A stretch of DNA of 64,000 nt. It comes from Cymbidium sinense (Eukaryota; Streptophyta; Magnoliopsida; Asparagales; Orchidaceae). Where the stretch lies: the NCBI GenBank assembly GCA_021442155.1, contig CM038215.1, forward strand, positions 273,523,014-273,587,013, written 5' to 3'. Positions 14,201 to 24,888 of this stretch are shown here, piece by piece. Within the stretch, counting starts at the first letter, position 1, and each line of letters opens with the position of its first letter. Below the pieces are notes generated by a model. The model was not told the origin of the DNA. It saw only the letters and a list, made by a program, of their open reading frames with translations, and did not search any database. Both the position numbers and the translations under genes were made by a program.

Positions 14201-15155
14201 TGGCCACAAGGCCCCAAAGACCTCCCTAAAGGCTGAGCCCAAACCCTTGGCTGCTGAGCCATGAACCTGATCACTGAGCATAGGCCCTGAGCTATAAACC
14301 ATAGCCATACCTGAAACTGTCCAGGCCTGATCCTGGGCCCTAACTCTGACCTGACCTACCATGGACTCTAGATACCACTGGGCCACCAGGCCACACTGCT
14401 ACCTAAAAAGGCTACTAAATAAAACCTAAAATAAGATAAATAAATGACCTACCTAAATGGTTTTAAAAGATGGGATAAAACTGAGCTAAAATCTGGGCCT
14501 CAAAATAAGATAAAATAAAATAAATCTAAAATAAAATAAACACTAAATAAACCTAAATAAACCTAAAATAAATTAAAGAATAACCTCCCTAAACTAAAAT
14601 AACTTTAAAATAAAATAAAATAAACCTAACTATAAAATGAAAAAAGATAAACTAAACCCACTAAAATAAAATAACTAAAACTTAAACCTAAACTAATAAA
14701 TAAAACCCTAAAATAAATGCCTAAAGTCTAAACCTAAAATAAAATAAAACCTAAACCTAAATCTAAAATAAAAAATAAAACCTTAACAAATTAAAATAAA
14801 TAAACTCAAACTAAAAATAAACCTAAACCTAATGATAACCAAAATAAAACTTAAACTATACTAAATTGAACTAAAATAAATAACTAAATAAACTAAACCC
14901 ATGGGTTTGCTTTGTTTAAAAAACCCCAAACCCTAAATCCTAAACCAAACCACTACCCACTAACCTACTGCAACTGCTGATCTACACACTAAACCCAACC
15001 TAAACCCTAAACTCTAAAACCCTAAACTCTAAATCCTAAACCCTAAACCCTAAACCCCACAAACCTAAAACTAAACACCCTCCAGCTAAACCCAAAACCT
15101 AAACCCTCTCATAAACCCTAAAATGTACAACCCTAAACCTTAAACCCTAAACCCT
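11276..15155 (+). repeat. Degenerate telomere-like array
   Basis: This stretch has the same C(0-3)TA(3-5) grammar as the left array. Junction motifs (TTTACTTA plus A runs) lie near 12040, 13068, 13932 and 14904, giving units of about 0.9-1.0 kb, shorter than in the first 7 kb. CCCTAAA-rich blocks are at 12090-12200, 13120-13260 and 14920-15150. A G/C-shifted tract (13940-14420) is listed separately. No gene is visible. Confidence 0.9.
13940..14420. repeat. G/C-shifted tract (CTGAGCC/CCAGGCC words) in the array
   Basis: For about 480 bp the sequence is built from words such as CCACTGA, GAGCCCTGAGCC and CCAGGCC, bounded on both sides by TAAA-type repeats. It starts right after a GTTTACTTAATTT junction (13932). 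Minus-strand open frames at 13853-14110 and 14198-14386 (Gln/Trp/Gly-rich) come from this composition and match no family I know. Confidence 0.55.
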
Positions 15156-15644
15156 CATAATGGGTAGAACCTTGGCGATAGGAACATTACCGTCAACTAG
15201 GCACAATCTAGATCTAGCTGTGGAGGCAAAGGCGAAAGTGGCAATTTTCGAAGGGGTGCAGGGGGATCGAGAGGTGCTGGTGGATATGGACGTGGTGGTC
15301 AGAGTAGTGGCTATTATTGAGGTAGGAGGAGCGATGAAACTTAGAGCCATGGTGGTAGTGGAGGGAGAGGTCAGGGATATGATGGTTCATCCCGCTACTC
15401 GAGAGGTGGGCATAGTTCTGATGGGAACTAGAGAAACTAAAGAAGGATCAATTTGATCTACTGCTTATCGAACTGCATCTTTACAGTACAGATGGTTCTA
15501 CTTATCTAGAATTTTGATTTGCTCTATGGGTGCTCATTTTTGATCGATGTCATCAGTTATGTCTTAGAAAACATGGGGTGCTACTTGGTTGATGAAATCA
15601 AAAAGGAAAAATGTTGAATCTGACTTTATTTTCTATTAAAAAAA
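15156..15644 (+). pseudogene. GRP retro-fragment with 3'UTR and oligo(A)
   Basis: This is a near full-length copy of the recurrent fragment. It opens in the RRM C-terminal end (AATGGG, then the NLDDRNIT/NQAQSR block), then the Gly-rich region, then the RYSRGG...SDGN terminus, then about 230 nt of 3'UTR, then A7 at 15638-15644 that runs into a CCTTAAACCCTAAAC array. In the GRP frame there are stops in the Gly-rich part (TATTATTGAGG and AAACTTAGAG). No intron is present and the 5' part of the gene (RNP1/RNP2) is missing. An open +1 frame of 98 codons exists but is a by-product of GGN codons. Confidence 0.85.
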
Positions 15645-17068
15645 GCCTTAAACCCTAAACTAAAATTTAAAACCTAAACCAAAAACCTAAACCCTAAATC
15701 ATAAACCCTAAACCCTAGACCCTAAAACCTAAACCCTAAACCCTGAAAACCCTAAACCCTAAATAGTAAACCTTAAACCCTAAACCCTCAACACTAAAAC
15801 CCACAAGCCAAACACCTAAACCTTAAACCCCAAAACCCTAAACCCTAAATAATAAAACCTACAACCCTAAACACTAAACCCTAAACCCTAAACCATAAAC
15901 CTTAAAAACCTAAAAACTTAAATTTAAACTAAATAAAACCTTAAAATAACATAAATAAATAAAACCTAAACCTAAAGAAAATAAAATAAAATAAAAACCT
16001 AAACCTAAGCCTAAACCTAAAAATAAAATAAAATCTAAACTAAAATAAAATAAATAAAAACCTAAACTTAACTAAAAATAAAATAAACCTAAAATAAAAT
16101 ACTAAATAAAATAAAAACTAAACCTAAAATAAATAAATAAACCTAAACTAAAATAAAAACTAAATAAAAAGCTAAACATAAAAAATAAATCTAAAAATAA
16201 ATTGAAAATAAAACCTAAACGCTAAACTAAAAAAACCTAAACCTAAAATAAAAATAAAATAAACCTAAACTAAAAATAAACTAAACTAAAATAAATAAAT
16301 TTTAAACCTAAATGTAAAATAAACTAAACCTAAACGAGTAAATAAAATTAAAAAAAAATAAAATAAACTAAACCTAAACCTAAACTTAAAGTAAAAAATA
16401 AAACCTAAAATAAAGCTAAAATAAAACCTAAAACCTAAACCTAAAAATTAAAATAAAAAAAAACATAAACCTAAAATATCAAATAAAACCAAAACCAAAA
16501 AGAAAAATCAAATTATACTAAAATAATAAACCTAAATTAAATAAACTAAACTAAATAAAAATAAAAATAAACTTAAATAAAAATAAATAAATAAATAAAA
16601 GATAAACTAAATGGCTTAAACTATTGAGCTTGATTTTAAAAACATAAATAAAACCAACCCCTCCTAAAAGGCCATAAAATCCTAGCCCTACTCTAGGCCA
16701 ACAAGCCTGATCCATAAACCCTAGGCCCCAATCTGGCTGACCTGACTCAAACCCTAAACTCTCCCTAAACAACCTTACTAACCCAGGCTCTGACCCAACC
16801 CTGACCCTGATCCTGATCCTGAGCACAAATCCTGGGCCCTGAGCCAAAATTTAACAAACTCTAAGCTAAACCTAACCCTAAACCACTGAGCCAATAACAA
16901 ACCAAACCCTAAAATTGTAAACCTAAACATAAAACCTAAACCTAAACCTTAAACCCTAAACCCTAGACCTCAACTAACTACACCTTAAACCCAAACTAAA
17001 CAAAACCTAAAGTAACTAAATAAATTAAAAAGTAAATTGAAACCCTAAAAGCTAATAAACCTAAACCC
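15645..17068 (+). repeat. Degenerate telomere-like array
   Basis: A CCCTAAA-rich part (15650-15910) follows the oligo(A), then an AT-rich part to about 16620, then a decayed junction (GAGCTTGATTTT near 16625), a G/C-shifted tract (16630-16860) and CCCTAAA again. The order oligo(A), CCCTAAA, TAAAATAAA, junction, CCCTAAA, GTAACTAAATAAA (about 17011), GRP is the cleanest complete unit in the window. Confidence 0.88.
16630..16860. repeat. G/C-shifted tract (CCTGATCC/CCCTGAGCC words)
   Basis: This is a short tract with words such as CTGATCCTGATCCTGAGC and CCAACAAGCCTGATCC. It lies immediately after the decayed junction motif, at the same position in the unit as the tracts at 5843-6085 and 13940-14420. 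It holds part of a chance minus-strand frame (16551-16847). Confidence 0.5.
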
Positions 17069-17543
17069 TAAGAATGGGCTGAACCTTGATCTCGAGAACC
17101 TCAATGCCAACCAGGCTTAGTCTAGATCTCATGGTGGCGGCAAAGGTGGAGGCAGTGTTCATCGTAGTGGTGGTGGGGGATCTAGAGGTGCTGGAGATAT
17201 GGAGGTAGCACTTATGGAGGCGGGAGGAGCGATTGAGGTTACATCCATAGTGGTGGTGGAAGGAGGGATCAGGGATTTGATGGCAGATCCCGTTACTCAA
17301 GACGAAAGGGTGAGTTTGATGGGAACTAGAGAAACTGAAGAACAGCCAATCCGATCTATTGCTTAAGGAACTCTATATTTATAGTAGAGACTGTTCTATT
17401 TATCATGGGTTTTTGATTTGCTCTATGTGTGCTCATTTTTATCTATGCCATCGTTTGTGTCTTAGAAAACTTGGTGTGCTACTTGGTTGATGAAATTGAA
17501 AAGAAGAAATGTTAAATCTAAATTTAGTCTCTATTAATAAAAA
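17069..17543 (+). pseudogene. GRP retro-fragment with 3'UTR
   Basis: The copy starts at AGAATGGGCTGAACC after CCCTAAACCCTA and ends with CTCTATTAATAAAAA before CCATAAACCTAAAACCC. The Gly-rich tail contains several frameshifts (the GGNGGN register changes around 17150-17260). The 3'UTR is well kept, including GTGTCTTAGAAAACTTGG and GAAAAGAAGAAATG. The junction word GTAACTAAATAAATT lies ~60 bp upstream, at 17011. Confidence 0.85.
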
Positions 17544-18636
17544 CCATAAACCTAAAACCCTAAATCCTAAACTAAAACATAAATCCTAAACCTAAAACTT
17601 AAACCCTAAACCATAAACCCTAAACCCTAAACCCTAAACCCAAAACAAAAAAATCCTAAACACTAAACACTAAACCTAAATCCACAAACCTAAATCTACA
17701 AAACCTAAACCCTAAACCCCAAACCATAAACCCTAAACCATAAAGTCTAAACTTTAAACCCTAAACCCTAAATCCCAAAAAGCTAAACCTAAACCAAATA
17801 AAATCTAAAAATAAAATAAATAAAAAAATCCTAAACTTAAATAAGATAATAAAATAAAATAAATTTAAACCTAAACTAAAACCTAAATCTAAACCTAAAC
17901 CTAAAATAAAATAAAATAATGATAAAACTAAACGAAAATAAAATGTATAAAACCTAAACTAAACTAAAAAAATAAAATAAACCTAAAAATAAAAGCCTAA
18001 ATAAAATAAATATTGAACCTAAAATAAAATAAAATAAATCTAAAAAAAATAAAATAAAACCTAAACCTAAATCTGAAAATAAAATATAAAATATAAAAGA
18101 AAATAAAAATAAAACTAAAACAAAAAATAAACCTAAACCTAAACCTAAACTTAAACAATTAACTAAATTAAATAACCTAAACAAAAATAAATAAACTTAA
18201 AATAAATAAACTGAACTAAATAAAATTAAAAATAAACTTAAATAAAAATAAAATAAAATAAACTAAAATAAATAAAAAACTAAAGTCAATAAACCTAAAC
18301 CCTAAGAATCTTAACCCTAAATTCAAAACCAAAAACACAAACCCTAGGCAAACCCTAAACCATTAACCAAACTTACAACCCTACTACAAGCCCTGATCCT
18401 AAGCTCTCTAAGCCCTAAACCTAAACTTGGACTAAACACAAACCCTAAACCCAAAACCCAAACTAAACCATAAACCCTAAATCCTACCCTTAACTAAAAC
18501 CCTAATAACTAATCCAAAACCTTAAACCCAAACCCTAAACCCTAAAACCCACCACAAGCCTAAACACTAAACCCTAAACTCTAAACCCTAAACCTTAACC
18601 ATAAAACCTAAACCATAACCTTAAACCCTAAACCAT
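17544..18636 (+). repeat. Degenerate telomere-like array up to the LINE insertion
   Basis: CCCTAAA-rich (17550-17790), then AT-rich (17790-18300), then CCCTAAA-type again (18300-18636) with some CCCTGATCC words near 18395. The array stops abruptly at AACCATAATCCCC, where the LINE 5' end begins. Confidence 0.88.
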
Positions 18637-18699
18637 AATCCCCAATCATTTCACTTTAGATCTCTCTTGCGAATTCATTTCATTAACGATTAATTCCTT

Positions 18700-19684
18700 T
18701 TTGCTATGGGTGCTTTATTTGGTTGACCATTATGAATTGATCAGGAAATGAATACGAAATCTCATCCTTCAGTGGCTTGAATTCTTGTTGAATTGGACAT
18801 TACCAAGAAACACCCAAAAGAAATCTACTTGGGATCTGAGAATTACGGTTAAATGCCAAGAATTGAATTTGAAAATTTCCCTGTCTTTTGTTCTCACTAC
18901 AAAATCCATGGGTATGATAATTCTGAATGTTTCATTCTTCATCCTCACATAGAAAAAATATCCCTGTTAAGGAAACTTCTATTCCTAACCCTAGGCTGAC
19001 CATTGTTAAATATCAAAAAGGTACTTCAAAACTAAAAGAATTTTTTGAAAGTTTGTAGTAAGGTTATTTTACTTATTACCTCTTCTGTGCAATTGAAGGC
19101 TTCTAATATGGATGATAATAGTTTTCCTAAACTTTTTGATGATGATTCTATGTCCTCTGATTCGATCTCTGCATCCTTACTGGCTTTGATTGATGAAAAT
19201 GAAGCTTTAATTGAAAATCTTAATGTGGATATTAATGTTATGCATCATTCAAATTCTATGGAGAATATGGTTTTGGTTCCTCATGATAATCAAGTTGCAA
19301 AACCAAATTCTAATTTTCAAGTTCAAGATGATTTAAATTCTCAAAAAGATTTGGTTTTGTCTAATTATTTGGGTATTGAAGAGGAAGGGCTGGGTGTTCA
19401 CACTTTCCTTCTTAATAAATTTATTTCTACTCCCTCTCTCGCTATACCTAATGCTCATTTTCCTTTAAGAATTTCTAATATCTTGGAAGAAGGAGAACTC
19501 ACTTCTATCTGAGACTTCTCTAAATCTGACTAATGTTACTAAATCCTTCTTAGATGATGATTATATGGGAAAAAATGGTTTCCAAACTTATCATGCTAAT
19601 AAGAGAAAGAATGTTAAAAATTTCCCTCCTAAATTGTCAAAAAATACTAGATTTTCTGCGACCTCCCTCTCCTCTCTTAATTAA
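18700..19684 (+). pseudogene. LINE ORF1 (DUF4283/zinc-knuckle type), decayed
   Basis: ORF1 of plant L1-like LINEs makes a nucleic-acid-binding protein that packages the element RNA. The region 18785-18960 reads, with stops, as the ELDITKKHPK and FENFPVFCSHYKIHG blocks followed by SECFILHP. This is the segment of DUF4283 proteins that leads into a CCHC knuckle; the second Cys is a Tyr here and the His of the knuckle is altered. An open stretch at 19045-19512 follows (acidic, Ser/Asn/Asp-rich, 155 codons), and after one frameshift it continues as a Lys/Asn-rich tail to a stop at 19682-19684. ORF2 starts ~28 bp later, the usual spacing. It is frameshifted and not functional. Confidence 0.7.
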
Positions 19685-19712
19685 CCTTTTCTTAACCCCA
19701 TTTTATTTCCTT

Positions 19713-20434
19713 ATGTTTAATTTTATTGTTTGGAATGTTAGAGAAATCAGTACACTCTCTATTCATAACCATATTAGAAATCTTTGTAGAGTTTATATAT
19801 TTCTTTACTTTTTGTTATGGAGCCTCTTATTCATGCTAATAAAATTAACCATGTTGCTAGAATGATCGGTTTCAATAAATTTTTCTCTAATGTTAGTAAT
19901 AAGATTTGATGTTTTTGGAATAATTTTGTTGATATTTCTATTCTTGATGATTTTCAATTAGTCAACGCTCAAATCTCTTAAGGTGATTATTGTGTTTTGG
20001 GCTCTTTGTTTATGCATCTTGTAATAGATCCGTAGAAATCTTCTTTATTATTTGAGGAATTTTGCTACATCAATAAACCTGGTTTGTTGGAGGGGATTTA
20101 AACATTATTTTATTCTCTTCTGAACAAAGTGTTGGTTGCTCTCCTAATATTCATTCCATGGAAGAATTTTGTAATATGATCCTTGATTGTAATTTGATTG
20201 ATATTGGTTTTAGGGCTTCTAATTATACTTGGTAAAACTCTAGAATTTGGTAAAAGGTTAGATCAAATTCTTTTTAATACTCATTGGATTACTCAATGAC
20301 CTATTACTTATATAGATCATTTAAGTAGAACCTTGTTTGATCATTCTCCTCTTTGGTTTCTATTAAAGATACTTATAATATATTAAAGAATTTCTCTCCT
20401 TTCATTTTAGAACATGTTGATTCAAAGATATTAA
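19713..20434 (+). pseudogene. LINE ORF2, apurinic-like endonuclease part, decayed
   Basis: The probable ORF2 start is the ATG at 19713 (MFNFIVWNVR, the usual opening of plant LINE endonucleases). Later blocks, across frameshifts: a GDxN-like block near 20090-20110 (GGDLNIILF); a long readable piece to about 20230 ending in IDIGFRASNYTW; RLDQILFNTHW near 20255-20290; and FDHSPLW at about 20335-20357, which holds the catalytic-type SDHSPL motif. The endonuclease nicks target DNA to prime reverse transcription. The frame is interrupted at 20434/20435 by the 7.5-kb block just before a Trp-rich linker that resumes at 27963. Confidence 0.8.
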
Positions 20435-21180
20435 TGTTGACATCACTTTTGGAGTGAGTTCTCAACCTCCTCTTCTTAGACCTTGGGATCTTCTAGACAC
20501 TAGACTTCCTTAGCCATAAGACACTTCTAGTGATTAGTGAACACTTAACCTAAACCTAAAGACATAGAAGGGTTAATCATAGATTAGACTATGCCTTAGG
20601 AATTAAGGAGACTCACTCTATAGCCTAAATCAAATTGTTCACCTTCTCAAACCAAACCTCAAATTCAATTCAAATATAAAAATCCAAATTCAAATCCTAA
20701 TCAAATGATTGAAGCCCATGATTGAATTGAAAATCAAAATCCTTCATAAGACCCATGATTTATCTTATGGACTTAGCCTTAGCCAAATCCAAATCAATCC
20801 AAAAATTAATTTTCAAAGATCAACTCAACCCTTCAATCAATTTATCAAATTGAAACTCAAACTAAACTTCAAATCATGATCCAAACCTAAATCCAAATCC
20901 AAATCAAAACTTTAAGCCAATTTCATGGACTTAGCAAGTTCAACCTAAAACCAATCAATCCTTCAATCATCATTCAAAGTTTTACATATAATCACAATCA
21001 ATATCAAGTAAATCATTCATATTAGAATTCAAAATCAAATGCAATTTTAGTCAAGTTTAAGACTAAAATTAAATCAAATCATGATTTGAATGTTAAGTCA
21101 CTAATATGTATAAAAAAGAAAATGATAATAACAATAACAAATTTTAATTTAACATACACAATCCATTTGAAATCTAAAAT
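20435..21180 (-). repeat. End segment of block A, matching the right end of block B
   Basis: The words GAGTTCTCAAC, CACTTCTAGTGATTAG, GGTTAATCATAG and CTATAGCCTAAA occur in the same order, inverted, at 47246-47030. After about 20650 the match weakens into A-rich CAAATCC/AATCAA words that correspond to the TTTGGATTTG words of block B. No gene is seen. Confidence 0.7.
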
Positions 21181-21185
21181 GAACT

Positions 21186-21233
<48 letters not shown>
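21186..21233. repeat. (AC)n(AG)n microsatellite
   Basis: A perfect AG run of about 19 units is preceded by a short AC run. It has no counterpart at the matching place in block B that I can see. Confidence 0.95.
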
Positions 21234-21236
<3 letters not shown>

Positions 21237-21289
21237 AACCAATTAAACATCAAACAAAATTTATTCAGAATTAAATCAAAATAAAAACT

Positions 21290-21640
21290 ATAAATAAATG
21301 TTATATATATATATATTAACCATTAAATCAAAATAATTAATTTATCAAATTATGAATCCATATTATCAACAATTATTAATCATAATTAAAATTATCTTAT
21401 TTGATACACTAACTTATAAATTTTCATTCAATTATTTACTAAAGTTATTAAAATTTTGTAAAACTTTTAAAATCATTTATTTAAAAAAAAATTTAAAGTT
21501 TAAAAAAAAAAGTAAAAAAAACAAAACTTTTAAATGACCTACTCCTTGCTAATTTATGTGATCATGACAACATATAAAAAAATGCAAAGAAAAAAAGAAA
21601 TAAAAAATGGGAACATGGGAGAAGTTTGGGCATGTAAGAC
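21290..21640. other. A/T-rich spacer in block A
   Basis: Very A-rich DNA with a short TA run (21303-21316) and poly-A stretches around 21480-21520. No gene is seen; the open frames here are composition artefacts. Confidence 0.6.
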
Positions 21641-21651
21641 CAAGTTGGCAT

Positions 21652-21674
21652 ATCTCTCTCTCTCTCTCTCTCTG
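21652..21674. repeat. (CT)n microsatellite
   Basis: A perfect CT run of about 11 units, ~400 bp upstream of the peptide deformylase fragment. In plants CT runs are common in 5'UTRs, so it may belong to the captured gene's leader; this is inference. Confidence 0.9.
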
Positions 21675-22075
21675 ATAGCAAAAAACACACAATACAATAA
21701 AAAAAAAAATGAGGCCTTGTCCTTTTCTCATCTCCTCAAGAGAAGCCAAAGCCCTCTCATTCCTACTTCACTTGAGAGCTGCTCCCATCCCATCCGTCCT
21801 AAAAAATAAAAAAAATAAAAATATCTGAAAGCACCTCTCCTCCTTGGATGCAAAGTAAAGCAACTCCCTCATGTTCCCATCTCTTCCAACCAACCAAGCC
21901 TTGTCAAGCAAAGCATCCATGCCTCCCTCATCCTCCAGTAGGTGACCTCTTCCCTCACTTTCTCCAAAATTGAGACACACAGTAGCATGAAGTAGGTAGC
22001 TGATTGAGACTTTTTTATCCCAACTAGGCCCCATAAATCTGCGCTACCTAGACACATGAGACAAATTTTTATTGA

Positions 22076-23093
22076 TTGATCGAACCATGCCACTCACATA
22101 GCTTGGCTGCCAGTGAACTATCCTTCTATGCCTCCATCCTCCTTCATAAAGACTGTGTCTTTCTAGCTCTAAGCATTGGTCTAATTCTTCATTGCTTCTC
22201 CCATTGCATCGCTGGTCATAGAAGAACCCCTTCAAAAGTCTTCGCTGGATGGTTCTATGGATTTAGCATGATGAAAGAATCCCTGATTAAAATTGTCAAG
22301 GTCAGCGATATGGTCCTCCATGAGCCCACCATTGAGGTCTCCTTGGAGGAGATCAAATCAAAGAAGATCCAGAAGATCATAGATGACATGATTGCAGTTA
22401 TGCGGAAGGCTCCTGGTGTCAGCTTCACTGGTCCACAAATTGATATTCCTATGAGGGAAATAAGCTGAATGACCATGGAATAGGTGCAAGTATTGATGCA
22501 AAAAAGTATGCCAGGGGTTTAGTTTCCATGAAATCCATCCTCAATGATCTATACAGAAATTCTAAATAAAAGGCACTGATGTTAGCTCCGAGGGTTCTTT
22601 AATGATCCATAGTGCTCGCTTCTAGAGGATTTTGAACCTAATATCTCAATGCCCTAACACATCATATATAATATGATTTGAGATTATTATTCTTGAAGAC
22701 ACAAAGGAATACATTAGCTACGCTCTTAGAAGTGAAATTGATGCACAAGACCATCGACCTTTAATCTCTCGGTAATAATTAATCCAAAGCTTCAAAAGAA
22801 GGGAATAAAAAATAGCTTTGTTCTTTGAAAGATGTTTAAGCTTGATGGATTTAGAGCTATGGTAGAGCAAAGATCACAGTGAAGGTTACAGTCACGATCA
22901 TTTTGGTCAACCTATCAAAATTGCTTTTTGGATGGAGTGATATTATACATGAGTTTGAGTTTGATCATCTAAATGAGACTATATATGTGGATAAGATTGT
23001 TCTAGAACATTTAGAAAAGTCAAGAATTTTGATTTTCCTCTTCCAAGAAGATGCCAAAAGCCGTGTGTCTATGAGCAAGTGAGGAGGAAGCAA
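22076..23093 (+). pseudogene. PDF1A: Peptide deformylase 1A pseudogene captured in block A
   Basis: Plant PDF1A removes the formyl group from the first Met of proteins made in mitochondria and plastids. Readable pieces: AGWFYGF (about 22239), SDMVLHEPTIEVSLEEIKS, then IQKIIDDMIAVMRKAPGV and GPQIDIP (to 22465). After a ~220-bp insert come IIILEDTKEYISY (22686 on), NPKLQKKG, the motif-2 relic ERCLS (family EGCLS) and the motif-3 relic HEFEFDHLNETIYVDK (22947-22994, family HECDHLDGTLYVDK). The tail around 23010-23080 matches the family C-terminus in broken frames. The metal-binding Cys and His positions are still recognisable, but several stops, frameshifts and the altered motif 1 (GLAAPQ region) make it inactive. 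The insert 22466-22685 ends in AG right before the next coding block, so it may be a retained intron, meaning capture of genomic DNA and not of mRNA. The N-terminal 50 codons from 22076 could be a decayed transit peptide. Confidence 0.85.
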
Positions 23094-23129
23094 ACCATAG
23101 GAGCAAAGAAAAAGAATGCTAGCTAAAGT

Positions 23130-24885
23130 ATTGATATGACCAACAAGCACTCAATAGGGCTTTGTTTTCTTCCAAATGAAGCCACCTCTTGGTCAATCCA
23201 TCACATTAAATGAGGAGGTATAATTCTTAAATTCTTAGAAAGCCTTAGGATCTCATGTTTGATTGTTGAATGCTAGCATCATTAGGATCCAACCTTTAAA
23301 GCATGTGCACTTTACTTTTTAATCATTTTGGTGAGAGTTTAGAGACAAAAGTAAGACCATTCATTTTATGTGTTTGAATTGAATTTTTTTGATTAGGTCA
23401 AATGACATAGTGATTTGATTGCACATAATAAGCCATGATTAACTCTTGGGCCATTTGATCTTTGATCAAATAATCATGATTAATCCAATATTTTATTTAT
23501 TATTAAATTCAATGAGATCTAAAAAAAGAGTTAATCAATCTTTAGAATAAAAAAAGAAAGAAATAATATGTGATCAAACAAAATCCAAAAAAATGTACAA
23601 ATTAAATTATCATAAAATTAAAGTAAAACTTTGTATAAAAAATTAACTAAACCAATAACATTATAAATATTATAATCAAATATAAAAATTTGTATGGACA
23701 TAATTTATTAATGTATAAAAAAATCAATTCAATCCATAATTATATATGTTCATCCTAAAAGTCAAAAATAAATTTTAGTTATGAGACATATTCTTAATTA
23801 TAATTAATTTAACTATTAATTACAATTGACTATGCTTTATTTGATTAGAAATTCATATAAAGTATTGGAGGAAAATAATTAGGATATCTTTCTCATTTGG
23901 AGGATAATTAATCAATTTGGCATATTAAGTAAGAGAAATTAATTAATTAATTAATGATTTGATTAATCAAATTAAAATTACAATCATATCTGATCTTCAT
24001 TAATTAATTCATGTGTAGTTCTTTAGGTGTTTAAAAGCCTCAAGAGAGTTAATGAAAATATGATTTATCCATATGTGTGGGAAAATAATAAAAGTAATTA
24101 ATTAAGTTTCTTAATCTAATTAATCAATAATTATGTGCTAATTTCATTAGGCTCTTTCATTTCTTAGTATCATTGCAAGTTATTTTCCATGCATATCATG
24201 TTAGCTCATAATTATTTAATTAATTACTTTAAGGTAACATATAGGTAAGTTAATAGTAGATTTAATGCATATTATAACCTAATTAATCCATAAAATCCAC
24301 TTAATTACATTTTATTAAACAAAATCAATTCACAAACATGGGAATGGGTTAGGATCAGCAAACTTTCCTTCATTTCATTAAATCAAATTGAAACATAAAA
24401 GTTAAAAGTGACATAAGAAACTTTGGTTTCCTATTATGATTTTATTTGATATGATTATCCTTATGAATTAATTTAATTGAACGAAATCATGTGTTTTGTT
24501 TAGTTATTCTTCTCCAATCATATTAAATGTTGTATGTCATTTGATTCATGCATTCATATTTTGAAAAATTAACTAAATCAAATGGTTCCCTTTATGCCAA
24601 GATTGCATGTGTTGATCTAATTTAATATATGTGTGGCTATTATCACTATTATATCAAAGTTATTTTCAAAAGTTTATAAGTAAACTATTATATTTGGAGT
24701 GATAATAGTTATAAATATTTTGAAGCTTGCATGTGTCTATGGCTTAGAACATGTGATATGGAGTTCTCTTTCTTTAGTCTATATGGATTTACATAAAGTT
24801 TGAATGTTAACATGTGTATAGTCCATTTGAAAAGGACACAACATTTGTTTGGATTCATTCCTATGTATTTCTATGTTAGAATTTA
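23130..24885. other. A/T-rich part of block A without genes
   Basis: AATTAA-rich DNA. From about 23440 on it matches block B inverted (for example GTAATTAATTAAG at 24094-24106 against CTTAATTACTTTTA at 43302-43315, and CTTTAGGTGTT at 24019 against the inverted word at 43370-43385). The cargo difference between the two copies therefore ends near 23400. No coding signal is seen. Confidence 0.6.
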
Positions 24886-24888
24886 GAT

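Noticed and set aside
13853..14386. Minus-strand open frames in the G/C-shifted tract (85 and 62 codons), Gly/Trp/Gln-rich
   Set aside because: They arise from CCACTGA/CCAGGCC words on the opposite strand; composition-driven, with no family resemblance.
15160..15456. 98-102-codon + strand open frames starting ATGGGTAGAACC in several GRP copies (also 34817-35125; shorter relatives at 11022-11261, 38270-38473, 55031-55261)
   Set aside because: They are the +1 register of the glycine-rich tail: GGN codons read as GTG/GAG/GGA, which rarely give stops. The true GRP frame is shown by the RRM end (NITINQAQ) and the RYSRG/SDGNW terminus. The alternative proteins are not conserved between copies beyond what DNA identity forces.
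946..16640. CRISPR-like array (regular short repeats with spacers)
   Set aside because: The spacing is 0.65-1.7 kb, the background is telomere-like and the context is a plant nuclear genome; the repeats are junctions in a higher-order satellite.
1..18636. True terminal telomere
   Set aside because: The repeats are degenerate, interrupted by GRP fragments, and followed by ordinary transposon DNA on one side with array continuing to the window edge on the other. No long perfect CCCTAAA run exists, so this is interstitial or subtelomeric DNA.
21534..22093. Several overlapping open frames upstream of the peptide deformylase pseudogene on both strands
   Set aside because: They overlap each other and the (CT)n run, and carry no recognisable domain. 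Only the frame containing the PDF1A blocks (from 22076) is supported.
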